64,000 nt of DNA from Arachis hypogaea. Taxonomy: Eukaryota > Streptophyta > Magnoliopsida > Fabales > Fabaceae. Below the pieces are notes generated by a model. That model worked only from the letters and a program-made list of their open reading frames with translations. It was not told the DNA's origin and did not search any database. Position numbers and translations under genes: made by a program. Shown piece after piece: positions 33,661 to 53,000 of this stretch (its first letter is position 1; each line of letters begins with the position of its first letter). The DNA lies in contig NC_092047.1 in assembly GCF_003086295.3 (NCBI RefSeq), positions 119,452,449 through 119,516,448 on the forward strand. Direction: 5' to 3'.

Positions 33661-35535
33661 ATGGATTGGAATAATAATGGCAGCACTAGATCCTTTGTTC
33701 CTCGACCTGATTCTTCTTTCAGCTTCCTCTACAACTATACCTACACCAACCCTTACCCAGGTAATAATAACAATAATATTCTTCTTCTTCTTCTTCTTCT
33801 AAACCATATATAGCATGTAAACTCTAGAATCCATTTTTGTTTTCATATATGAATAGTAACTTGAGGTACAAGCAATACTATCACACTTTCACTCTATGTT
33901 ATGTGTAGATCACTGTATATATAGGTGAAAACTCGGGTGCAGTTGACTTCACGTGAAGTTGATAACTGTCAGTCATTAGATGATTTGACTAATTTGACTA
34001 AATTTTCATCTAACGATTCTCAGCTATCAACTTTACGCGAAGTCAACTGCATCTGAGTTTCACCGTATATATATGATTTTGCTTAGGCTCCAATTGCAAT
34101 TGAAACCCTAATAATTATTATTATCACTATGTATAGTTGTTATTATGATTTGTTAATAATAAGGAATAGAAATGAAACAAGGAGGATCATCAGCAATGGT
34201 GGAGGGTCCATCATCATCAGCAACATTATCAATGGAGAAAATGAACAACAACAACAACAACTTAATGATGGAGAAGAAAAAGAGGCTAACAAATGAACAG
34301 CTGGAGTCACTAGAAAGAAGCTTCCAGAAGGAAATAAAGTTGGATCCTGATCGGAAGATGAAGCTATCAAAGGAATTAGGGCTTCAACCTCGCCAAATTG
34401 CTGTGTGGTTCCAAAATAGACGTGCAAGGTGGAAGGCTAAGCAACTTGAGCATTTGTATGATTCTCTCAAACAAGAGTTTGATCTCATTTCCAAGGAGAA
34501 ACAAAAGCTTCAACAAGAGGTTTCATTATTCCTCATTTCCATCATCATCATTGCACCATAGTAGTGTAATTTATGCTCATTTTAATCATCATTTTATTTA
34601 TGTCACACTTATTACATTCATCAACAATACCATATATGTCCATATTATTATTAGATGGAAATTCAGGTGCAGTCAACTTTACGTGAAGTTGATAGTTGAG
34701 AGTCGTTAAATAAAAAATTTAGTCAAATCAGTCAAATTATCTAACGAATCTCAGCTATCAACTTCACGTAAAATCTACTACACCTGAATTTCCACCTTAT
34801 TATAATTATAATAAGGATAATTAATTAATCACCGGATAAAACATAAATTGTAGTATCACATGCATATTATCCATCATAATTGGTGCTAAAAAAATTCTAA
34901 ATAAATGTATTAAAATATTATTAGAGTTGTTAGCAGTTAAGAGTTAAATCAGTAATGACTAGTAGTTAATAAATAGATATTTATGAAGTTAGTTAAAAAT
35001 ATCTTTATAAATAACATGAATCTTGTATCATGTAAAACAACAGCCTAAACACAACAACTTCACGTATATTATTATCTTCTTATTCTACTTTTTTTCCCAG
35101 AAATTTAACAAAATGTTCAATGTAATTATATATGTATATAGTTAGATAAATTCTAACAATATTATTGGTTTGTTGAAATTTGAAGAGAAGAAACATTGAT
35201 TACTGTGGTTGAATGATGAACAGGTAATGAAATTGAAGGGAATACTGAGAGATCATCAAGGTTGTAGAACTACTCAGATATCAAATTACACTGAAATCTC
35301 TGGCGGAGGTGGTGGTGGTGGTGATGAGACTACTGTAGAAAGCACTTCTGAGGCCCTACGCTGTTCCAACACCAACAAATCATCATCAATTTCAAGAGCT
35401 ACTGCTTCCATTGTTCATAATCATAATAATAATAATAATAATAATGGAAATTGCTCTTTCACTGTTGAAGACTACAACACTACAGTTCCACCAACAGTTC
35501 TTCCCTATTGGCCTGCTGTTCCTTATTACCCTTAA
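33661..35535 (+). CDS. LMI1: HD-Zip class I transcription factor, LMI1/ATHB51 type, three exons, 255 aa
   Basis: A sequence-specific nuclear regulator; relatives of this clade control leaf shape, bract and meristem identity and, in pea, tendrils (Tl). Exons are 33661-33760, 34164-34519 and 35224-35535, 768 nt with stop. Introns of 403 and 704 bp are GT-AG. The start is the ATG at 33661 ([20 protein letters not shown]), placed like the MEW start of ATHB51. The homeodomain lies at about residues 71-128 with [18 protein letters not shown] and the recognition helix [17 protein letters not shown] leucine zipper follows directly ([20 protein letters not shown]), and intron 2 falls inside it. The C-terminal part has Gly, Asn and Ser runs and ends [10 protein letters not shown]. 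Both introns hold a MITE of the same family. The LMI1/ATHB51 versus ATHB22 choice rests on recall of similarity. Confidence 0.93.
33924..34064. mobile_element. MITE family 1, copy F (HD-Zip intron 1)
   Basis: A 141-bp foldback from GGTGAAAACTCGGGTGCAGT to CATCTGAGTTTCACC. A perfect 9-bp target duplication GTATATATA lies at 33915-33923 and 34065-34073. This copy defines the family ends best. Confidence 0.92.
34654..34796. mobile_element. MITE family 1, copy G (HD-Zip intron 2)
   Basis: A 143-bp foldback ending CACCTGAATTTCCACC. Flanks TTATTATTA (34645-34653) and TTATTATAA (34797-34805) match at 8 of 9 positions. Confidence 0.88.
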
Positions 35536-37908
35536 TTAATTAGTATTATCACTAATATGTTTCAGCTTAATTAGTTAGCTAGGTACATTAATTATTAGAT
35601 GATCAGGGAAATTAATCCAGTTTTTCATAGGATATTCACATCATTAGGATCTTCTTGTTGGTACCTTAATTATAACATTATTATTATTATGAGTATAATA
35701 TAGTTATTATGTTTATTTAACTTAATTAGTCACTTTTATATATATATAATTGCATGAAGTGTTTTGGTTGTTACCTACTAAATTTATGCTAATTTGTTGA
35801 ATTTTTTTAATTTATGGATGAAAATTATCTGTTGAAAAGATTTAAACAAATAATTTCTTTTAATTTAATATTACCTCTATGATTAAGAACAAAGAAATGG
35901 AGAGAAATGTGAAAAACATAAAGTTATTATCATATTAATGGTTGTTGGTTGTTCAATTATCCTCTATATACTTAAGATGGTATATTAAGTATATTTATAA
36001 TTGTTTATAAATATATTACATCTGAAAAAAAAATCATTTATCTATCAATCATTTTTTTTCCTTTCCTAGAAGCAAAATTTCACCCTAGCCAAACCCTAAA
36101 ATATAGAGATGGCTATTATTAGATTCTTTTTCTTATTCAAATTTGGTTCTTCATGCATTATTATTTGGGTTTATGAATATGAATTGCCAAAGGACAATTA
36201 GTTTGCGTGTAAGAATGGAGAGATAATAATTTCATTTCCCAAATATATTCAAAAATAAATAAATAAATAAATAAAAGAAAGGTGATTGTTCATGCCCAGT
36301 GGCAATGCCCACAAAGGTACAAATTTTTCAGAGAGTAGTTATTGTTGCTTCCAATTTTAAACTTATCCCTAACTTGAGTAAATATACTTTTCTTCTTTGA
36401 AACTAGAAACTAGAAAGGTTGAATCTTTCAGTTTTGGGGATCAGTTAATTCATTTCTTTAGTAGTAATTTCTTTTGTTTAATTCAGTCACTTTTTGATGT
36501 TGGCAACACATGGAGACTTTGTTCTATAACTAATAAACATGGGCTAATTAATCTTCGATGGGACCAATTATGAGTGTGACAAGTGACTGCAACCCAACAA
36601 ATTCAAAAATCTAGAGAAACATCTAAATCAATTTTAGTGTTTTTTTTTAAGTAAACAGATTAAAATGTATGTAAATATTGTGTATTGTTAATAATATGTT
36701 ATTATTAAAATAATTTGTTAACTTTTAGTCATATATTTTATAATATATAATTGAATGATAATATTAAATGTAAAAGTAATTATAATATTGAAGAGACACC
36801 AAAAAAATAAAGTGGATATTTCAATGATGATGTCTTCACATAAAAGATTATATTGTAAATTGTTAGATGAATTGATATGTTTGATTGAATATATTTAATT
36901 GAATAATCTAATGTTTTACAATGTTATTCTCACGTAAAGAAGCATCTACCAAAAAATAATATTGAAGAATTTTCTAATTTGAGGACTGAAGATTTGAGTT
37001 TTCAATTTTTTTTTTTTTTGTGACTGGGTGAAGATCTCACTTTAAATAGTTACACTAAAGATAGATGTCCTACTAACTATACATTTCTTATAAAGAAAAA
37101 AAAAACAAAACAAAACAAAAGTGGTGTATCAACACCGAAGCCCAACCAATTATTTTTGGTGATTGTTAATTTGAGGTCAAAATATTCTGGTGATTGTTAA
37201 TTTGGGGTCAAACTAAAATTTTCAGCAAATTTATTGAAATTCCGGTAGTCACAGCCCAGTATGGGTAAAAAAAAAATGATTTGGTAATTGTCAAAATATT
37301 GAGTTGTCATTCTTTTCTGTATTTCCCAATGGCTAGGTTTATTTCTTTGCTTATTTTGTTGTTGTAATCAAATAATTTTTCGTTTAGAACTTAAGGTACA
37401 CTAAAATGTTATATTCATGGTAATTCAGAAACAAAATTAAAACTTCTAGCTATTATTTTAAGAAATCCCGATTAAAAATTTCGAAATATGAATGAACGCT
37501 TTGTACAAATGAATAGAAACTAGAAAAAACATTTACTCACAAAGAAGGATGTCCCTATTATAGTAGAAGACAACATGTTATACCAATTTGTTGTAAAGTT
37601 CAGCTTGGATTTTAGGAACTTTTTAAGTTAAACTTTGGGGTAGGCTTGGGAAGTTCAACCAAAGGATACACTCTTTGCAACATTAAGAGAAGAAACAAAA
37701 TATAAGATCTGAATGAATTATGGAAGAAAATTTTTGGAAAACTTGAAAAAATTGCCTCCATTGGAAAATCAGCACATTCTAAGCTCCAAAACACAAGTTT
37801 TAAAACAGCAAAACAAAAGATCAATGATGTGAATGAAATCAGTACAAAAGTTTGGAAACAACTCTATTGTAAAAGCTAAGCCAAAAAGGGAACACCAAAG
37901 CTGGGGCC
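35536..37908. other. Spacer between the HD-Zip and eL24 genes
   Basis: The first 200 or so bases are probably HD-Zip 3' UTR, and the last 300 or so the eL24 3' UTR. A short imperfect foldback lies at about 36823-36950 (GATGTCTTCACATAAAAG against CACGTAAAGAAGCATC). A small tandem pair, GGTGATTGTTAATTTG(A/G)GGTC, lies at 37158-37214. No gene is seen. Confidence 0.5.
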
Positions 37909-39502
<1,594 letters not shown>

Positions 39503-39553
39503 GGTTGCTGCTGCAGCTGCTTCGCGTGTTCTTCGATCTCCTTTGTGACGCAG

Positions 39554-39736
39554 AAACCCTAGAACCCAAATGTTCAGTTATGACTATATATATACCCCAA
39601 AATTTCAATAAATAGCCTTCATTTCTTCAAATATCACGGAAATGCCACCGGAGTTTATCTCGGCCCATGTATTTTTACTGGGCCAAGCCCAATTACTTCC
39701 ATGGTTATCTGGGCCGTAATATTAGTTTCTAGCCCA
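39554..39736 (-). promoter_or_regulatory. eL24 promoter: telo-box, TATA run and five site II elements
   Basis: In the minus-strand promoter, a telo-box (AAACCCTA, 39554-39561 on the plus strand) lies in the leader region and a TATATATATA run at about 39583-39592. Five site II-type TGGGCC/TGGGCT motifs lie at 39662-39667, 39679-39684, 39686-39691, 39710-39715 and 39731-39736. The telo-box plus site II combination is the known signature of plant ribosomal protein gene promoters (TCP binding to site II). Confidence 0.8.
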
Positions 39737-39739
39737 AAC

Positions 39740-41600
39740 TAGAAGTTATAGGCTCATTGGTTATTTTTGTAATGAAAAATTGGAATTATGCTTCAGTTAC
39801 ATATGTACTAGCATAAACCCTGCTATCCACGGGTGGAAGATCTTTATTTGCCAAATTCTTTTATTTGATTATGTTCATAAAAAAGATTTTATTGTTATTT
39901 TATTAAAAATACGTGTAATATGTATTGATTTAAATATATATATATATATATATCTTAATTATATCATTTTTAATAAAAGACACGATAAAATTTAATACTT
40001 ACTAAAATATTATGATTTGAATAATTTTTTTAAAAAAAGGCATGGCTTAAAGTCAATAATGCAGTTAATTTGAAGTAAATTGTTATTATAAAAAGAAACT
40101 AAAATATTAGTAATTAATTTAGATTACTAAAGTATTAGTCACTTATTTAAATTATTTTCATATGTTATATGTTTTCTGTAAGATTATAACAAAAAAAAAA
40201 TACCTATATCTTTAAATAATTTAACATTAGTTTATATTTTTTTAATGGATAACTTTTAGGGTAAATTTTAACTAAATTTTAAAACAAATGAATACATTTA
40301 TTGTAATATAAAAATTAAAGTAACTATTGAGTTTTTTTTTTTTTACTAATTCTTATGAGTTATGAGGAAATTTTTTATGAAAAGTTTTTAAAAATTTTAT
40401 AATATAAATTATTATTGTATTGTTTTAAACAAAGAGGTACTTAATGAGTTAATGGTTTGATTAATTTGGTTAGGTCTATGAGGTCCATAACACAATCAAC
40501 CCGCATTTTAGAAGAAGTAGGTGGATAATGATTGTTCTGGAGGATAAATAATTGCACTCAATCATAGAAAATGAAAATAAAAATAAAAAGGAAAATGCTC
40601 TTGAGATGATAGTTGATAGTGGATAAATATAATAAGAGAAAAAGGGCAAAAAGACAAGTGGATGTTGAGTACATATTGGGAAAAGAATATCAATTAATCA
40701 ATCAATTGATTTTATCTCTATCATAATTCATACCAAATATACATCATCATAACATTTTTAAGAAATAGTTTCCCATGAGTCATGAAGGAGAGTGAGAATA
40801 GAAATGAGTTACCCTTCAAGGCTTCAAGCTAGATCATAAAATATACTGTGATATTTCTTGATTATATTAAGGGTAAAGTATAATTTTTGTTATTGAAATT
40901 TGGTAAAATTTTTTAAAATATTTTTAAATTTTATTTTATTTTAATTTTATCCCAAAAGTTTTTTATTTGCATTAAATATATTTTTGACGATTAAATTTTT
41001 AAAAAATTTAAGATCAATTTAATAATAATATATAAAAATTGTGCTTGATTTATTTGTGTTGAAGTTGTTCTTATGAAATTGTTGTTGAATTGGTTTTAAT
41101 TTTTTTGAAAAATTAATCGTCAGGAGTATATTTAATACAAATAAAAAAATTTTAGGACAAAATTAAAACAAAATAAAACTTAAAAATATATTTAAAATTT
41201 TTATCAAAATTTAAATATAAAAAATATACTTTACCCTTATATTAATAAGCATGCATATGTATGTATTTTTATATGCACACTAAATATGTATTTTCATAAG
41301 ATAATTAACCTTTTATACACATATGAATAATATATTTTGTACCAAACAATATTAAAAACCAAAATTTTTAACTAATGATATTTTTTTCAAAATTTTAATA
41401 TACTAATAATATAAAATATTTTATACAATTGTACAATCATATTTATTTCTTTGTATGATTATTTATATTGTTATTATAAAAGATAATTATTTTTATTAAT
41501 ACGTAATTAGTTATACATATAAAATTATTTTAATTTGACAGTGTATCGAAATTAAATTTTTTAAATATTATTAACCTTTTTTCGTTACTTTTTTGTTTTT
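39740..41600. other. Spacer between the divergent eL24 and SRPK genes
   Basis: AT-rich. Contains a short TA run at about 39936-39953 and the foldback at 40870-41237. The stretch 41600-41847 is the likely SRPK core promoter and leader (CACCCCCACCTCGG, CT-rich). No gene is seen. Confidence 0.5.
40870..41237. mobile_element. Foldback element, 368 bp, with 7-bp target duplication
   Basis: Ends AGGGTAAAGTATA and TATACTTTACCCT are perfect inverted repeats and pairing continues inward. The direct repeat TATATTA flanks it at 40863-40869 and 41238-41244. It lies about 610 bp upstream of the SRPK start codon. Confidence 0.82.
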
Positions 41601-41760
41601 ATTTTTTGTTTCTCTTTCAATTCACAAAGAACACCCCCACCTCGGAAACACCAATGGAACGAGCCCGTTTGCTGGTTCCATAATCACTCATCACTCTCCG
41701 AGATCTCACTTTCCATAAGCCAACTAACCCCTTTCAATTCAAAACCCTCATTTTTGTTAA

Positions 41761-46180
<4,420 letters not shown>

Positions 46181-49100
46181 TTCATCCATAGCTAGAACCC
46201 TGATATGCAGCCGGTTTCTATGAAATACTTGCATGCTTCTGGAGCACATTTAAGACAGAGACGTGCTCCTCGGTCGCTCAATGTTGTTGCGAGGGGCCAT
46301 TGATTGGTTTTCAAATTGGATCCAGGCAAAATACAAACTAGTCCCTGCAAGTGTTCTACACAGCTCAGTGTTTTAGACAAAGGTGGATTGAAAAGGTCAA
46401 CATTTATGATATAGAATCAAGGGTCTTACCTTTGTTCTTTGTTACCATTGACTTGTTTGTGAACAGTGTTCATTCTCATGTCATCTTGTACTGATTGATA
46501 TTCTGGATATTAAAACATTATAGACCATGTTTATTCTTTAATTGTTCTTTGTTTTCTCAATACTACATAACTAAAAAATCAACCGTAAACTAGATATTGA
46601 TTTGAGGCACTTGTATTTAAAAAGTGTAGTTGGGTCACAATGATTGAAACCTTATCACAGGAAATTAGACAATTATTACAAGGATATTGTTTACTAAGCA
46701 TATGTCATACAATTATTAGTATCAAACTATTTTAAACAAGAAACATTATCTTGAGAATTGAGAATAATAAGTAAAAATAATTGGAAATAAGACATTGATT
46801 TAAGGGATTTTTTAAGACCTTTGTTTTATTTTATCGGCAAAAGGTTTTAGGAAGATTATTCACGAAATGGTCAAAGATGATCTATGCCTAAATAGTATCA
46901 CTGTAAACATAATACATGATAGAGTGCAATGTTGTTTTTTGATTGATGTAGTCGTCTTTACTTAATAGGATAAGGATTTGTTATTGTTTGTTTTGTTCTT
47001 TTATTTTCCCTTTTAACTTTCTTGTGATGCAATTGGCTGGCTGAATAAATTGATGTTACATGATATAGGCCATAGTTCAGAATATTCATTGTCCCTATAT
47101 ATAGGGAGAAAGAGAGATGCATAGCATGTGCTTTGTTCAGCAAACACATGATCATGGTTTTCATGTTTGAATTTTGATGAATAAAAACATGATTAGAATT
47201 ATTTCTCACTTGGCCTAAATGTCCACCGTCAACATTATGTTATTCCCATGCAAAAATCATTAGGGTTTATTTAAGGAGTTTAGCTTTTATGTAGGTAAAA
47301 TATTTTCTAAAATATTTTATTAGTTATCTAATTATATCTATTCTTTTAAATTATCAATCACGGAGTTAATATAAAAAATAATTATCTTTATTAATATGAT
47401 ATTACACAATTAAATTGAGGTGTTCACGAGTTTGAATAACTCGATTATACATCCGAACCAATTAAATCAGTTCTAGAACCAATAGATAATTGGGTATAAT
47501 TAAATCTGACTAGATGATACCATATCATAACTGATTCGAGTGTTGATTTTGGGGAAGTGAAATCCAAACCAACCCAATAACCCTTTTATTCCAAATCTAA
47601 ACCAACTTAACCCGTAAACACTCCTAAATTAAATACATATATAAAATTACTTTATATTGATAATACATCAAAATAAAATTCATATTTAAATTTAAACTGA
47701 CATTATTTAATAATAAAAAAGCCTTCGTTGAAGATAAATAGGGGTTTTGAGTTTTGGAAGTGCCTCTCATCACAATTACTTTTGGTAGTAGTAGAAAAAC
47801 TCCACAATAATTCATGCTACTATCCAAATCATTGTTCATTTATTTTTTAAATTATAAAAAAAAGTTAAAAAAAACCTTGTTCTTGTAAAATTAACACACT
47901 AAAAATTTTGGATACTTTTCTTTTCAAGGTCGTAGTCCAAAAAGATCTACAAACTTTATTTAACCAAAAAAAAAGTATTTGTTGCATCTGTATTCTTTGT
48001 CTATAGTTCTATGTTTCTAGTCACACTTCATTTATTTTTTATTCAATTAGACAAATCAAATGATGTTTTCTTTTGAATAGAATAATTGAATGATTACAAG
48101 TTTTTGTTACATGCATATCATACATCACATTTAATATATAATATTACAAAAAGAACATTATATTTATTTTCTGCTTATCAATAATTTGTGAATGAAAGAG
48201 GAGGAAGTAATTTTCATTACAAACATATGTTGCTTGAGTGTTTAGAACAACTAAATTAATTTTAAAACATGTAGGTCTTATCAAATTTTGATTACGTATT
48301 TATATGAATGAATTAATTAATCAATCATTCAAAGAGAATAAACAAATAAACTGAGAAGTTATCTTGATGCAAATGTGTAACCATTCATCGAATTAGCAGA
48401 GTTTTTTAGGTCCTGATTTTATAAGATGAGATAGTCACCTTCAACAATAAAAGAGAAAAATAAAAAAATAAAAAAGGAAAAACAATCTTATAATTAAGAA
48501 AAGAATCAACAAAGACTAATATTTATAAGAATGTCCTTTGATGAATCCACTGAGACTGGATTCTCAAAATTATCTTAAATAAAATATTTAAATTTATAAA
48601 GATACTTTTATTTATTGTATTATCAAGCCAATTATGTTACATTGAAATTTTTTCAATTTCTTTGCAAAATAGATGCCTCTATCAAATTTATTTTGTTCTT
48701 ATCTTAACATAATGGATGTAGGCTAAGCACAGAATCATTGATTATTATTTTCGGCCAATACTATTTTAATTATACAAAAATTAATATTTTCCCAAATCTG
48801 TGTCCATAAATTATTAAAGTAAAAGCAAAATTAATTATATTTAATAGTGATGGTTTAAGCAACCGCCACGTATAATTTATTTCCTTTTCGTTTCAAAACA
48901 AAACACTATTTTGGTGTTACCAAAGATCTAAGATTTGATTCAAAGATCTAACCAGCTATTTGCTTATTTGGCCACATGATGTCTTAATCAAATAATTCCG
49001 ACCGTATATTCATACATAGGGTACCTTAATCTCCATCTTCAATGACAAAAAAGGGAAAAACATTGGTCCCAAAATTCATTTAATTTGGTGATAGATTCCA

Positions 49101-50080
49101 AAAAATGCAACAATCATGCAGGGACCATACATTTAGTATTATATATATTTATTTAAATTTAAAATATTAATGGTATTATTTTATTCTTCACTTTTGGATC
49201 AAGACCATAATAATCATGGAGCCTCTTTCAAGTTTATAGTAGCCAAGTTCCACAAATCTTCTTCACATATTCAATACCACTAGAAAATGAGAGAGATGAG
49301 AACAGAAAAATTTGAGATTAAAGTATTTAGATTTGGTCTATTCATTTGTATATATGCACATAAAAAAAAATTGTGCACATAATAAAGACAATTAAATCAA
49401 TAGTCTACTACATCAAATTCTTACAAATACAATCATTTGATTAAATAACATTAATTTTTTTTTAAATCTTTTACACTCTAAGTAAATAACAATAAAATTA
49501 CTAAATTTTAATTGTTAGTTATTCACCATTTCCTAAATTATTTAGTCCATTTTGAACACTTAATTATTTAAAGATCTAAATCATTTATGGCCAACCAGTT
49601 TTTAAGAGAATTAATACCTGAACATTGTGGGGTCACCAATACCTTGATTTTTTTTTTGTGACTTTCCAATACCTTGATTGTTGAATCACAATCATAATTA
49701 AAAGAAAAATAAACAGAAATATTATAATATAAATATAATATTGGGGAGGAATTGAATGATTCCCCCAACAAAATAAGACAAATTAATGAAATGACAAAGT
49801 ACATAATAAGATATGTATGTGTTAGCCAGGAACTAACACAAACCATAGACTCCCTGTTTTTTTCCACACAAGAGACTAAGGCAAAAATAGCCTTTGTTAT
49901 TTAAGGGAGACACAGATTTTCATTCATTCCTGTTGGTCAACTAGGTATTGACCAACATTTGGAAATAATATTTTTGTGCTAATCTTAATGCAAAACCTAT
50001 CTTTTCACACACACTAATTGACTCTCAATACTTTTTCCAAATTGTTTGGTGCTACTAATTTCACACACTTAAAATCTTAA
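46181..50080. other. Spacer between the SRPK and TauE/SafE genes
   Basis: The first 350 or so bases are SRPK 3' UTR. The remainder is AT-rich with no supportable gene, RNA or resolved transposon. The last 100 or so bases before 50081 are 3' UTR of the minus-strand TauE/SafE gene. Confidence 0.5.
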
Positions 50081-53000
50081 TCACTGACTTGTACAAAATC
50101 CTAAGAATCCCATAAACTCATGGTTGTTTATCATTTTAATGCTCTGTTCAGTGCCAACAACACCTGAAAAAGTAAAAAAAAATGTTTAACAATGTAATTA
50201 TGTAGGGGTTAAAAAGTCATATGAATCAGAAACTGAGTTTGGTTTGGTTTATTACCCATGGTGACAGCACTAGCAAAAATAACACCAGAGAGGATGAATA
50301 CAATGAGTGAAGCCCTTCCAAGACATTTAACCAATCTTCTTACAAAGAATTGTCCCCAGAATCCAGCCAAAACTGACACTGTAGTGAGGTATAAGGCTGC
50401 CAAAAAAATACAATAACATTTTGATTTATATGCACAGTAAAAAAATGATTTATATGTATTGTTATTGTCTGTATAGAACTTTTTTATATTAACCAATTGT
50501 CATGTTCTTTTGTTCAGATAAATATTGTAAAAGAAGTTTTATACGAAGGTTTATAAATTAAACTTGAACTTTTATACATAAAACTACAATTAACTTAGAG
50601 GGTTGCTGAAAAAATTACCAAAAGGAATAGGGAATCTCTTGAGAAGGTAGAATTCAACAACAGACAAAGATGATGAAAACATCATCACAAATGTTGCTGT
50701 CGCACTTGCAACCTGCAATGCCAATGACATAAAAATATTTAGAAGTTAATTTTATTGATTTTTAGTCCTAAATCAAGATTTTTAGGCACTCAAATCAGCT
50801 CATAAATTATAAAGTCAACTTTACTTTACACTCTTTACAAATAAGTTAAAACGAATTAAGTCCCAACTTAATCTCTAAAATTGACTGCGTATACTAAAAT
50901 AATTTTTTAAATTCCAATTGCACCAATTTTATTCATGAAATTGAAAAAATTACAACGCATTAACAGTTGGGATCTCAAAGACTATTTTAAAGTTTAACTC
51001 CATAATACATATTCTTTACCTAGTCAACACATTTTTTCAAAGTAGCATATATACTTAACCTAGTCAACAAAACCTTGAAAATGTACATACTACATACTTT
51101 AATTACCTGAGGGATAACACCAATCTCCAAGAGAAGAGGGCCTAAAACAAATCCACCACCTGAACCAAGTAACCCTCCAACAGTTCCACCAATGATTCCA
51201 CACAATGCACAAAATGCAAGGTTCATAGGTGTCCATGCTATTGAGGCCTCACATATGTAATCTAAGCACCCTGTTGTGATTCTTTTCTTGTGATCCTTGT
51301 ACAACTTCACTGTTTCATACCCAAACACCACAAATGCAATTGGAAACTGAAAACACAAAAAAAGAAAACATAGTTTCATGTCAATTATTAGTCAAACCAC
51401 ACACTACTAAGTGTAGTAAAATAATAATTTGAGGTTATATTTGTTAATTGAACTTTATCCAACCTGTAAACCAAAAAGGACCCAGTACAAAACACTGCAA
51501 GCCTTTGTATTATTCTGCAACCACCGCCACCAAACATGTTAAAATAAATAATATTAAAAAAATAACATCAAAAAAATTTGGACAGAATAAGATAGAGAGA
51601 AAGAGACTTGCTTTGATGATTTGAATCAGCAAGAAACCAAGCCACACTACCATCAACACCAGCATCCTTTTCCATCTAAGGTTGAGACACATTATTTCCT
51701 GAAATATGTTTTTTTTTTTTTTTGAAGTGTAGTGTAATAAAGGTTAATTTGTTCCTCTCATAGACAATAAAACAATAATTGTGATAATATATAACCACGT
51801 TTTTCATGCGTTTTCATTTAAATAATCATCTAATAATAAAAAAATAAATAAAATTACATACTAGAGCTGACTTCTCTTCTCTGGGGATCAATGGTTCATA
51901 TTTTGTATCAATTAAAACTGCAAAAGTCATGAATACAATTAGAACTCAAAACACAATTTATAAATAAACAAATTATCACTATAGTATATTAGCATATGAA
52001 TATAATACAAGTTGATGCTCTACACAAAAAACTGTTCATGACTTCATGTTATCATGCCAATCATTGAACCCAAATTATATTTCACCGTCTCCTATTCATT
52101 ACTTTACAAAGATAAAACAATTAATAAAAATGTATAAGATTATTGAAACCTACGTTCTCCACGTGAATTAACTATAGTTGCTTCTTGCTTGGCCTTTTCC
52201 TGCACATAACAAAGCAGAAAACAAAAAGGGGTCAAACAAAATAAAATTATAAAGAAAACTAGAAAAATCTGATAAGTTAAATTTTCCAAATAGTGTCATC
52301 ATGATCTAAAATCATGAAAAAAAAATATTTTTTTACCTTGAGAAGAGTCTCTTCCTTCCACATCTCAATTCCTTTGAAGAAGGACCTTGAAGATGTGCCA
52401 ATGAAGAGAATGATGATGAGGACAGTGATGAGCCAATAGGGGAAGACAACACTGAGAGAAACACCAATAGTGATTCCAAGCAAGAGCATAGGTTGGAACA
52501 GAAGTGCAAGATCATAGTCTAATATTGGAACCTCCTTTGTTGGATGTGGCACTCTCAGATTGTACCATACAGATGATGCTGATGCCCCCATTATCATACC
52601 TACGATCAAAAAACCATATATTATTGTTTTCACTTATTCTCAAACAGAAAACGAAAACACAAACCAAATAGCAGTAACTTCACAAACAACTATGCTATGT
52701 ATCAATGATTAATGAACAATAAACCACTCAGAAAGACCAAAAGAAGAAAAGGGGTCATAATTTTATTTGTCAAAATCACAAGTAGATAGCCTCCAAAAAC
52801 AATCCTATTTGAGTCAAGAATATTCATCATGGTAGGACTAACTATTCAGGGTGGGAATTTTTTCCATACATGCGCTAAAAGAATTTGAATCAATTTTGTT
52901 TGTGAAAGTCTAAGTAAAAAAATGAATTATTATTATTGGAATATAAGAAATTTTGTTACATTTAGATAGAGCAGCAGCAGATTTTGTATCAAAGCCAACA

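Noticed and set aside
34143..34427. 94-codon minus-strand open frame
   Set aside because: It is antisense to the HD-Zip homeodomain exon.
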